NCBI GenBank assembly: GCA_937892085.1
Contig: CALAVD010000293.1
Location: 1-6,272 of the forward strand
Source: an uncultured Prevotellaceae bacterium
GTDB lineage: Bacteria > Bacteroidota > Bacteroidia > Bacteroidales > Muribaculaceae
Length of the DNA stretch: 6,272 nucleotides
Direction of reading: 5' to 3'
Each line of letters opens with the position of its first letter. Positions within the stretch are counted from its first letter, which is position 1. Shown piece after piece: positions 1 to 5,797 of the stretch. The notes under the pieces are model-generated. The model worked only from the letters and a program-made list of their open reading frames with translations, made no database searches and had not been told where the DNA came from. The position numbers and the translations under genes were made by a program.

Positions 1-13
1 CGCTTAATCGCAT
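1..13 (-). CDS. Possible first codons of a divergent gene leaving the left edge
   Basis: On the minus strand an ATG at 13-11 opens a frame that runs off the window after four codons (Met-Arg-Leu-Ser). The sequence before it on that strand is rich in AAC/CAA and A, as Bacteroidetes leaders often are, which is the only reason to suspect a start here. No Shine-Dalgarno sequence and no clear TAnnTTTG box are visible for it. Thirteen bases cannot identify a product, so this is a weak suggestion that the region left of pyrG is a divergent promoter region. Confidence 0.15.
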
Positions 14-17
14 TATT

Positions 18-52
18 GTTGTTTCAGTTGTTAAGATGTTGTTCCGGTTGTT
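18..52. repeat. Four GTTGTT units with 9/11/9 spacing
   Basis: GTTGTT occurs at 18-23, 27-32, 38-43 and 47-52. The pattern can also be read as two imperfect 20-bp units (18-37 and 38-57) that agree at 15 of 20 positions. On the minus strand it reads as AACAAC repeats just ahead of the possible divergent start at 13. It could be a repeated protein-binding site close to helical phase, an unstructured leader, or simple low-complexity sequence; nothing visible decides between these. Confidence 0.5.
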
Positions 53-61
53 TTGGTTTAC

Positions 62-92
62 CAGTGTGGGAGGAATTAACACTGAATTTTTT
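62..92 (+). terminator. Weak terminator-like hairpin with T-run
   Basis: CAGTGT (62-67) and ACACTG (79-84) form a perfect 6-bp inverted repeat around an 11-nt loop. Two bases later comes a run of six T (87-92). That is the form of a weak intrinsic terminator for a transcript entering from the left on the plus strand. The stem is short and the loop large, and no plus-strand gene end is identifiable upstream within the window. It may equally be a small operator-like palindrome. Confidence 0.3.
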
Positions 93-156
93 GTCGTTGC
101 CGAAAAAATATTCCTAAATTCTTGCCGAGTTGGGGGATTGATTGGGAGAAAATGAT

Positions 157-164
157 TATCTTTG
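157..164 (+). promoter_or_regulatory. Putative pyrG promoter, Bacteroidetes -7 box
   Basis: TATCTTTG matches the TAnnTTTG -7 consensus recognised by the primary sigma factor of Bacteroidetes. It would give a transcript starting near 170 and an AT-rich leader of about 45-50 nt before the GTG at 218. The upstream -33 TTG element is not clear: TTG triplets at 130-132 and 138-140 give spacers of 24 and 16 bp rather than the usual 19-21. The box is therefore good and the full promoter only probable. It likely drives pyrG and perhaps the genes behind it. Confidence 0.6.
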
Positions 165-199
165 CAGTTTGTAAAGAAAATATTGAGTAACATCATTAA

Positions 200-217
200 T
201 ATATTTACTAAAATATA
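200..217 (+). promoter_or_regulatory. AT-only inverted repeat touching the pyrG start codon
   Basis: TATATTT (200-206) and AAATATA (211-217) form a perfect 7-bp inverted repeat with a four-base ACTA loop, ending on the base before the GTG start. It occupies the place where a ribosome-binding site would be, and no Shine-Dalgarno sequence is present. An all A-U stem is weak in RNA, so it may simply reflect the AT-rich unstructured initiation region usual in this phylum, or it may modulate initiation at a non-ATG start. Confidence 0.4.
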
Positions 218-1831
218 GTGGACACAAAATACATCTTTGTTACTGGTGGCGTGGTGTCATCGTTAGGAAAGGGTATCATCTCGTCGTCGATAGCGAGACT
301 GCTGCTCTCACGCGGCTTCAACGTGACGATGCAGAAGTTTGACCCTTACATCAACATCGACCCCGGGACGCTTAACCCCTACGAGCACGGTGAGTGCTAT
401 GTCACCGTCGATGGCCACGAGGCCGACCTTGACTTAGGACACTACGAGCGTTTCACCAACATCAAGACCACCCGCGCCAACAATATCACCACTGGGCGCG
501 TGTATCAGAGCGTTATCGACAAGGACCGCCGCGGCGATTACTTGGGCAAGACGGTGCAGATTATCCCCCACATCACCGACGAGATTAAGCGCTGCGTGAA
601 GCTGTTAGGAAGCACCGGCAAGTATGACTTCGTGATTACCGAAATAGGCGGCACAGTGGGCGACATCGAGTCGCTGCCGTTCCTCGAGGCTGTGCGCCAG
701 CTCAAGTGGGAGCTGGGGCGCAACTGCGTGGTGGTTCACCTCACCTATGTGCCTTATATCAAGGCTGCCGGCGAGTTGAAGACCAAACCCACTCAGCACA
801 GCGTTAAGCAGTTGCAGCAGGTGGGTATCCAGCCCGACGTGCTGGTGCTGCGCACCGAGCGTGAATTGCCTGCGGCACATTGCCGCAAGGTGGCTCAGTT
901 CTGCAACGTGAGTCCCGATGCCGTGACGCAAAGCCTTGACGCACCGAGCATCTATGAGGTGCCGCTGATGATGCACCGCCAGCGCCTCGACCAGATTATT
1001 CTTGAGAAAACAGGCACTCCCTATAGCGGCGAGCCCGACCTCACCAAGTGGAACTTCTTCCTCAACAAGATGCACAACGCGAGCAAGGAAGTAAAGATAG
1101 GTCTCGTGGGAAAATATGTGGAACTTCAAGACGCCTACAAGAGCATCGACGAGAGTCTTCTCACAGCAGGAGTCTATCAAGACCACAAAGTGAAAATCAC
1201 CTATATCTCGAGCGAGAAAATCAATGACGGCAATGCCGAGGAGCTGCTTAGCGGCATGGACGGTGTGGTGGTGGCCCCTGGCTTCGGCCAGCGTGGCACC
1301 GAGGGAAAATTTGCCGCCCTCAAGTGGTGCCGCGAGCACGACAAGCCCACCTTCGGCATCTGCTATGGAATGCAGTGCATGGTAATCGAGTTTGCCCGCA
1401 ACGTGCTTGGCCTCACCGATGCCAACAGTGTGGAAATCGACCCCAAGACACCCAATAATGTCATCGACCTGATGGAGGAGCAGAAGAGCATCACCAACAT
1501 GGGTGGCACCATGCGCTTGGGGGCCTACGCCTGCCATCTGAAACCTGGCACAAAAGTTGCTACAGCTTATGGAAGCCTCGACATCGAGGAGCGTCACCGT
1601 CACCGCTTCGAGCTTAACGACGAGTACCGCTCACTACTCGAGGACAATGGCATGAACTGTGTGGGCGAGAACCCCGAGACTCACTTAGTTGAAGTCATCG
1701 AGCTTGCCGACAAGACGTGGTACATCGGCACACAGTATCATCCTGAGTACAGCAGCACAGTGCTCACGCCCCACCCCCTTTTCATGGACTTTGTGAGGGC
1801 AGCCATAGAAGAGAAAAACAAGAATCAATAA
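218..1831 (+). CDS. pyrG: CTP synthase (glutamine-hydrolysing)
   Basis: This cytosolic enzyme converts UTP to CTP using ATP and ammonia released from glutamine, the last step of de novo pyrimidine nucleotide synthesis. The protein is full length (537 aa; E. coli about 545). The N-terminal amidoligase domain (about 1-270) has the YIFVTGGVVSSLGKG nucleotide loop (residues 5-19), the DLDLGHYERF magnesium/UTP region (70-79) and EIGGTVGDIES (142-152). The C-terminal class I glutamine amidotransferase domain (about 290-535) has the nucleophile Cys382 in GICYGMQ and the His508/Glu510 pair in TQYHPEY. The GTG start is forced: an in-frame TAA lies at 209-211, no ATG intervenes, and the protein begins at the expected family position. 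It has Tyr after the Cys-loop cysteine where E. coli PyrG has Leu, and the oxyanion region reads APGFGQRG. yidC follows after 56 nt. Identification is essentially certain. Confidence 0.98.
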   Translation: MDTKYIFVTGGVVSSLGKGIISSSIARLLLSRGFNVTMQKFDPYINIDPGTLNPYEHGECYVTVDGHEADLDLGHYERFTNIKTTRANNITTGRVYQSVIDKDRRGDYLGKTVQIIPHITDEIKRCVKLLGSTGKYDFVITEIGGTVGDIESLPFLEAVRQLKWELGRNCVVVHLTYVPYIKAAGELKTKPTQHSVKQLQQVGIQPDVLVLRTERELPAAHCRKVAQFCNVSPDAVTQSLDAPSIYEVPLMMHRQRLDQIILEKTGTPYSGEPDLTKWNFFLNKMHNASKEVKIGLVGKYVELQDAYKSIDESLLTAGVYQDHKVKITYISSEKINDGNAEELLSGMDGVVVAPGFGQRGTEGKFAALKWCREHDKPTFGICYGMQCMVIEFARNVLGLTDANSVEIDPKTPNNVIDLMEEQKSITNMGGTMRLGAYACHLKPGTKVATAYGSLDIEERHRHRFELNDEYRSLLEDNGMNCVGENPETHLVEVIELADKTWYIGTQYHPEYSSTVLTPHPLFMDFVRAAIEEKNKNQ

Positions 1832-1838
1832 CAACAAA

Positions 1839-1855
1839 ATAGCTTATCACGCTAT
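1839..1855. other. Small stem-loop in the pyrG-yidC gap
   Basis: ATAGC (1839-1843) and GCTAT (1851-1855) could form a 5-bp stem with a 7-nt loop, eight bases after the pyrG stop. It is followed on the plus strand by an A-rich run, not a T-run, so it is not an intrinsic terminator in the direction of transcription, and read-through into yidC is expected. It may be a minor RNA processing site or have no role. Confidence 0.25.
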
Positions 1856-1887
1856 CAAAAAAACGCAAAAAACACACTTTAACTATT

Positions 1888-3945
1888 ATGGATAAAAACA
1901 CGGTAATTGGAATGTTGCTGATGTGTGCGGTCATTTTTGGCTTCATGTATTGTCAATCAGGCAATAACAAAAATGCGCAACAAGGCAACAACAAGCAAAC
2001 CGAGAGAAAAGCCGGGGACAACACCCCTGCGGCACCCACCGACTCTATAACGCAAGAAGATTGGGCTACACTGACAGCTCTCGTCGCAAAGAACGACAGC
2101 GCACTGAATGACGGAGGCGTAACTCTGCGTAAAGAAGGCGACAAACTGACAGGTACTGTGAAAGTGGGCACCAACACGCTGAGCATCGACAGCGTAAACA
2201 CCGACGTCAACGCTGTGGAAGCTGTCAAAGCGGTGATTACCAAATACAATAGTGCGCAGATGTTCAGTGGATGTCTCACTGGCACCGACCAGACAATAAC
2301 CCTCAAAAACGACTCCCTCAAGATAGAAATCAGCACTAAGTGTGGCATGATAACCCGCGCCACTCTCAACGGCTATAAGGCTTATCATTCACCCGAGGAC
2401 TACAAGAAGGACAACAGCGTGCCCGTTGAGCTCGTGAGCCCAGGCAACAACAACTACAGCTTTATTCTCAACAACCGCGACCAGAGCTTCGACACCAAGG
2501 ACTTCTATTTCGTTCCCGAGAACCAGCAGGGCGACTCCACAGTGACAATGTCGCTCGTGAACCTGCCCAACGGAGCCAAGTGGAGTGTGAAATACACCCT
2601 TGAAAAAGGGTCTTACATGGTGAAGATGGAAATCCTCCAGCAAAATATGGACAAAATCATGCACAACAACATCACCAGCATGAATTTCCACTGGAACCAG
2701 AAGATGCAACGCCAGGAAGCCGGCAAGCAGTTTGAAGACCGCTACAGCGCACTCTACTGGAAGCTCAACGGCGAAGACGATGTTGATAACCTGAGCGAGA
2801 ACAGCAATGACGACGAAAGCGTCAACGACAAGGTGAAATGGATCTCGGCAAAGAGCCAGTTCTTCTCGACCGTGTTAATCGCCGACGACTGCTTCAGTGG
2901 CGACACCAGGCTCGAGAGCAAGGCTTACAAAGACCGCGAGAAAGACTACGACAAATACCTCAAAAATGTGGATGTATATACCAGCTTCAACTATAGCTAC
3001 TCTAACGCCACACCAGCATCGTTCTACTTCTACTTTGGCCCTAACCGTTACGACCTGCTGTCGAGTTACGACAAGTATTCCAAGAGCGAGGACTTGCACC
3101 TCACGCGACTCGTGTCGCTGGGCTGGAAATTGTTCCGATGGATCAACTCAGGCATCATTATGCCGGTATTCAACTGGCTGTGCAAGACTGGCTGGTCGAT
3201 GGGCATCATCATCCTGGTGCTGACGATCTTACTCAAACTTGTATTGTGGCCTTTGACCTATAAGAGCTATATGTCGCAGGCCAAGATGAAGATACTGCAA
3301 CCCGACATTCAAGCCCTCAACGAAAAATATCCCGACCAGGCCGACGCCATGAAGAAGCAGCAGAAGGTTATGGAGCTCTACAAGCAAGCTGGCGCCAATC
3401 CAATGGGAGGTTGCTTGCCTATGCTCCTGCAAATGCCGTTCCTCATCGCCATGTTCTGGTTCTACCCCTCAAGCATCGACCTGCGCGGGCAGTCTTTCCT
3501 ATGGGCTCCCGACCTCAGCGCTCCCGATGCCCTCATCTCACTGCCCTTCAGCATCCCATTCCTTGGCGACCACTTGAGTATTTTCTGCTTGCTGATGACC
3601 ATCACCAACATCGCTTACACCTACGTGAACATGCAGTCGCAGTCGTCAAGTCAGATGCCCGGCATGAAGTGGATGATGTACTTGATGCCCATCATGTTCC
3701 TCGTGTTCTTCAACACCTACGCATCGGGACTTAGCTATTACTACTTCGTGTCGCTGCTCATCACCATTATCCAAACCTTCATCACTCGCATGATGGTCAA
3801 GGAAGACAAGGTGAGAGCTGTCATGGCCGAGAACGCCAAAAAGCCCAAGAAGAAAAGCGGCTTCATGGCGCGCTTAGAGGAGGCACAGCGCCGGCAGCAG
3901 CAAGCTCTCAAAGAGCAGCAAAAGCGCAACAACAAGCGTCGTTAA
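1888..3945 (+). CDS. yidC: Membrane protein insertase YidC (Oxa1 family)
   Basis: YidC inserts and folds inner-membrane proteins, alone or with SecYEG. The 685-residue protein is longer than E. coli YidC (548) and long even for Bacteroidetes. It has an N-terminal signal anchor (about 5-22), then a polar Asn/Gln/Lys-rich linker and a large periplasmic domain (to about 400) with an acidic stretch near 294-312. The conserved five-helix core follows: an amphipathic segment, a helix from about 436, NPMGGCLPMLLQMP (504-517), and helices near 562-580, 595-608 and 616-632. The hydrophilic-groove basic residue is Lys450 where E. coli has Arg366, a substitution I regard as usual in this phylum. The last 34 residues are strongly basic (13 Lys/Arg, 3 Glu), which suggests ribosome or RNA contact, as described for other YidC/Oxa1 tails; that role is inferred here. 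No Shine-Dalgarno sequence precedes the ATG. The gene lies 56 nt after pyrG and 22 nt before the GH25 gene. Confidence 0.97.
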   Translation: MDKNTVIGMLLMCAVIFGFMYCQSGNNKNAQQGNNKQTERKAGDNTPAAPTDSITQEDWATLTALVAKNDSALNDGGVTLRKEGDKLTGTVKVGTNTLSIDSVNTDVNAVEAVKAVITKYNSAQMFSGCLTGTDQTITLKNDSLKIEISTKCGMITRATLNGYKAYHSPEDYKKDNSVPVELVSPGNNNYSFILNNRDQSFDTKDFYFVPENQQGDSTVTMSLVNLPNGAKWSVKYTLEKGSYMVKMEILQQNMDKIMHNNITSMNFHWNQKMQRQEAGKQFEDRYSALYWKLNGEDDVDNLSENSNDDESVNDKVKWISAKSQFFSTVLIADDCFSGDTRLESKAYKDREKDYDKYLKNVDVYTSFNYSYSNATPASFYFYFGPNRYDLLSSYDKYSKSEDLHLTRLVSLGWKLFRWINSGIIMPVFNWLCKTGWSMGIIILVLTILLKLVLWPLTYKSYMSQAKMKILQPDIQALNEKYPDQADAMKKQQKVMELYKQAGANPMGGCLPMLLQMPFLIAMFWFYPSSIDLRGQSFLWAPDLSAPDALISLPFSIPFLGDHLSIFCLLMTITNIAYTYVNMQSQSSSQMPGMKWMMYLMPIMFLVFFNTYASGLSYYYFVSLLITIIQTFITRMMVKEDKVRAVMAENAKKPKKKSGFMARLEEAQRRQQQALKEQQKRNNKRR

Positions 3946-3967
3946 GCAAGTTAAAACTCACACTCTC

Positions 3968-4819
3968 ATGAAAGATAGCAAAACAAGCAGCACCTTCGAG
4001 ACCAGCCGCCACGCCAACGTCTTCAAGCGAGTCCTGATAGGGCTTGTGGTGCTTCTTGTGTTGCTTGGTGCCTTAGGGGCCTACGAGAATCGCCACGCCA
4101 TTTACTACTGGTGGCATGGCGAGGTGGTGGTGGACCGCAGCAAGTACCCCATCGTGGGCATCGATATCTCCAGCCACAACGGCGACATCGATTTCTACAG
4201 GGTGAAAAAAGGCGATTACAGCTTCGTCATCATCAAGGCGAGCGAAGGAGAAGATGTACTCGACTCCCTATTTGCCACCAACTACAACCGCGCCAAGGCT
4301 AACGGCCTGAAGGTGGGAGCTTACCACTACTTCCGCAAGAACACCGATGGCATCAACCAAGCCAAGAATTTTGTCGAGGCAGTGGGTTGGCGCAAACTCG
4401 ACCTGCCGATGGTTATCGACATAGAAGACGAGATTAACGACAACGTGGGCGACGACATTGCCCTCAAGAACCTCAACGCCATGATCGACAACCTTCAGTC
4501 TCGCGGCTACAAGGTGATGATTTACACCAACGGCAACGGATATAAGAAATATGTGAAAGACCGCCAAATGGCAAATGTCATCAACTTGTGGATTTGCTCG
4601 TTTAAGAAGCCCGACGACATTTCCCATATTCCCCATCAATTACAACAATACAGTCACCACGGCAGAGTGGATGGGATAAATGGAGATGTTGATTTAGATG
4701 TCTTTAACGGCAACGAGAAAGACTGGGAACTGTGGCTCACAAAAGCCGCTCCCCTACCTGCCGACACCACCACAACAACCAACATAAAAGAAGATATTAA
4801 CGATGAGATTAGCAAGTAA
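3968..4819 (+). CDS. Membrane-anchored GH25 muramidase-like protein
   Basis: The protein is a predicted peptidoglycan hydrolase of glycoside hydrolase family 25, whose members cleave the MurNAc-GlcNAc beta-1,4 bond. Of its 283 residues, about 1-20 are a cytoplasmic basic start, 21-39 a single hydrophobic anchor, and about 59-257 the catalytic barrel, which would lie in the periplasm. Family marks are GIDISSHNGDIDF (64-76), with Asp66 on the first strand, VIIKASEG (87-94), GAYHYF (117-122), MVIDIED (148-154), with the Asp151-x-Glu153 catalytic pair, and QQYSHHGRVDGINGDVDLDV (226-245), the usual C-terminal motif. Key residues are intact, so it should be active. The Thr-rich, acidic tail (about 260-283) is not part of the fold. 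No cell-wall-binding repeats are seen. The anchor suggests housekeeping wall remodelling rather than a phage endolysin. The ATG has no Shine-Dalgarno sequence. The 3' end overlaps the next gene by 17 nt. Confidence 0.9.
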   Translation: MKDSKTSSTFETSRHANVFKRVLIGLVVLLVLLGALGAYENRHAIYYWWHGEVVVDRSKYPIVGIDISSHNGDIDFYRVKKGDYSFVIIKASEGEDVLDSLFATNYNRAKANGLKVGAYHYFRKNTDGINQAKNFVEAVGWRKLDLPMVIDIEDEINDNVGDDIALKNLNAMIDNLQSRGYKVMIYTNGNGYKKYVKDRQMANVINLWICSFKKPDDISHIPHQLQQYSHHGRVDGINGDVDLDVFNGNEKDWELWLTKAAPLPADTTTTTNIKEDINDEISK

Positions 4820-5417
4820 ATATTTCAGGATTTTTGCCTTGATAGTGACGACAGCTTTATTATCGGCTGGCAAGGCAAGTGCCAAGGTTTATACGTGGGA
4901 GAAATATGACATCGCATTTGACGCCCCCGAAGGCGGCCATGTGCCTTTCAGCTTCTTCCAAGACCCATCATCGGCACAAGTGAATTGGGACGAGATGGTG
5001 ATGACACTGCAGCATTACATCAAGAACGAAAACACCACCAAGAAAAACCTTGAGGAACGTCTCAAAAGCCGTGCCATGGGGTTCAACATGTACGACACCA
5101 AGATGATGAAAATCAAGGTCAAAGGCTTTAAATGCTACCCCCTTGAAGGCACGATGCCCGACGGCACCCGCTGCATCATCGCTTATTTAGTGAGCGAGAA
5201 GACCTCTACAGTGCTCGAGATCGTGGTCAACTACCTATATGGCAATCAAGAGGTGGTGGAAGACATAATCAAGAGCTTCAGCGAGGGCAACGACAAGAAA
5301 CCTAACGAGACCGAGAAGCCCAAGCAGAAGATACAAAAGAAAAAGGACGCCGACAAAGAAAAACAGGAACTCGAAAAGGAGAAAAAACGCCGCAACGAGA
5401 AAACCTTCGAGTGCTGA
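4803..5417 (+). CDS. Secreted protein of unknown function with Lys/Glu-rich tail
   Basis: I do not recognise this 204-residue protein. It begins with a clear Sec signal peptide: a basic N-terminus (Arg2, Lys6, Arg9), a hydrophobic core (10-22) and a likely signal peptidase I site after AKASA-type residues 23-27, giving a periplasmic or exported product of about 177 residues. No lipobox cysteine is present. Residues 28-162 look like one compact alpha/beta domain with alternating strands (YDIAFDAP near 35-42, MKIKVKGFKCYPLEG near 102-115, RCIIAYLV 123-130) and a final helix (VVEDIIKSF 151-159). This order loosely recalls PsbP/Mog1-type domains, but that is only an impression. Residues 163-201 are almost wholly Lys, Glu, Asp, Asn and Gln, probably a disordered or helical charged tail. 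The start overlaps the GH25 gene by 17 nt in another frame; the signal peptide makes this ATG the right one and suggests translational coupling. No terminator with a T-run follows directly. Confidence 0.8.
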   Translation: MRLASKYFRIFALIVTTALLSAGKASAKVYTWEKYDIAFDAPEGGHVPFSFFQDPSSAQVNWDEMVMTLQHYIKNENTTKKNLEERLKSRAMGFNMYDTKMMKIKVKGFKCYPLEGTMPDGTRCIIAYLVSEKTSTVLEIVVNYLYGNQEVVEDIIKSFSEGNDKKPNETEKPKQKIQKKKDADKEKQELEKEKKRRNEKTFEC

Positions 5418-5432
5418 AAAGGAACAAAACGG

Positions 5433-5459
5433 CGAATTTAACGAATTAAACGAACACAA
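5433..5459. repeat. Three-unit 9-bp tandem repeat
   Basis: CGAATTTAA (5433-5441), CGAATTAAA (5442-5450) and CGAACACAA (5451-5459) follow one another without gaps, 15 bases after the stop of the secreted-protein gene. The first two units differ at one position; the third keeps only CGAA and the final AA. No function is apparent. Confidence 0.5.
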
Positions 5460-5471
5460 GTCCGAAGAAAT

Positions 5472-5531
5472 TTCTACGGAGTCATGGAGTAAAAGAAATG
5501 AAAACTCCCTAACTCCTTAAACTCCGTAGAA
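5472..5531. repeat. 11-bp perfect inverted repeat, possible long hairpin
   Basis: TTCTACGGAGT (5472-5482) and ACTCCGTAGAA (5521-5531) are exact reverse complements around a 38-nt interior. A second short pairing, GGAGT (5486-5490) with ACTCC (5512-5516), could extend the structure after a small internal loop. The right half also holds AACTCC three times, starting at 5503, 5511 and 5520, so alternative pairings are possible. No T-run follows on the plus strand, so it is not a standard intrinsic terminator, but a transcript from the pyrG cluster would end in a stable hairpin here that could protect or define its 3' end. It may be a dispersed palindromic repeat. Confidence 0.65.
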
Positions 5532-5674
5532 CAACATATTCGGTGCCTAACCACCTTGATATATAGCTGAATGTATTTGCGGCGTGGAGGAGTTGTGCCT
5601 CTACTCTTGCCCATATGCACCGCACGAACTCTCAGGTCTATCAAGTGAGGATGATTTCCATCGGGACAGAACTC

Positions 5675-5698
5675 ATCAGAGAAATCTGATTAATCCGT
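5675..5698. repeat. 24-bp direct repeat, copy 1, with hairpin core
   Basis: This is the first of two identical 24-bp copies that start 67 bp apart. Its first 16 bases are a perfect 6-bp stem with a GAAA loop (ATCAGA at 5675-5680, TCTGAT at 5685-5690), followed by TAATCCGT. Directly behind it, TTAATCTGT partly repeats the TTAATCCGT end of the unit. No T-run follows on either strand, so this copy does not look like a terminator. Confidence 0.7.
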
Positions 5699-5736
5699 TT
5701 AATCTGTGGGTTTTTATTGTGAACTGGAGTTGTAGC

Positions 5737-5758
5737 AAAAAATCAGAGAAATCTGATT
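5737..5758 (-). terminator. Probable intrinsic terminator of the threonine aldolase gene
   Basis: Read on the minus strand, AATCAGA (5758-5752), the loop TTTC and TCTGATT (5747-5741) form a 7-bp stem, and four further T follow (5740-5737). It lies about 40 nt after the aldolase stop codon, in the correct orientation. The stem is AT-rich and therefore weak, but position, symmetry and T-run all fit. It is built from copy 2 of the 24-bp repeat. Confidence 0.55.
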
Positions 5759-5765
5759 AATCCGT
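5742..5765. repeat. 24-bp direct repeat, copy 2, with hairpin core
   Basis: This copy is identical to the one at 5675-5698 and separated from it by 43 bp. Its stem-loop (5742-5747 paired with 5752-5757) gains one extra A-T pair from the flanking bases 5741 and 5758. Exact identity over 24 bp while the surroundings differ points to a recent duplication or to a mobile or dispersed unit rather than chance. Confidence 0.7.
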
Positions 5766-5771
5766 AGTTTT

Positions 5772-5795
5772 GTCGTCTCGTCGTCTTGTCCTCTT
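5772..5795. repeat. Three-unit 8-bp tandem repeat
   Basis: GTCGTCTC (5772-5779), GTCGTCTT (5780-5787) and GTCCTCTT (5788-5795) are contiguous units with single-base differences, ending two bases from the aldolase stop codon on the opposite strand. On the minus strand they form a purine-rich stretch in the 3' untranslated region of that gene. Slippage could change the copy number; no function is evident. Confidence 0.55.
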
Positions 5796-5797
5796 TA

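Larger units (their letters stand above)
5418..5797. other. Repeat-rich intergenic region between converging genes
   Basis: This 380-bp stretch separates the pyrG cluster from the convergent threonine aldolase gene and holds no gene I can support. It contains four sets of short repeats, annotated separately. Between them, about 5532-5670, lies unassigned sequence with several overlapping open frames, including a 71-codon minus-strand stretch (5477-5689) without a convincing start. Such frames are what decayed dispersed repeats commonly give. No RNA gene, transposase or attachment site was recognised. Confidence 0.6.

Noticed and set aside
605..1603. A 332-codon open frame antisense to pyrG
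   Set aside because: It lies wholly within the clearly identified pyrG gene and its translation has no recognisable domain; it is a product of the GC-biased codon use on the other strand.
1888..1960. Possible lipoprotein signal in YidC, with Cys22 after the hydrophobic segment
   Set aside because: The residues before the cysteine (Phe-Met-Tyr) do not fit a lipobox, and a YidC N-terminus is expected to be an uncleaved signal anchor.
3968..4819. GH25 protein as a phage endolysin and sign of a prophage
   Set aside because: It has its own membrane anchor, lies in a housekeeping cluster, and no holin, structural or integrase gene is near.
5571..5648. A 25-codon plus-strand ORF starting with ATG in the intergenic region
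   Set aside because: It is short, has no leader features or recognisable sequence, and overlaps open stretches in other frames, so coding is not supported.
5675..5765. CRISPR array
   Set aside because: There are only two repeat copies with one 43-bp spacer, no further units, and no cas gene nearby; the spacer also contains a partial repeat of the unit end.
5675..5765. Attachment-site duplication from an integrated element
   Set aside because: Only 43 bp lies between the copies, with no tRNA gene or integrase, so no element is flanked.
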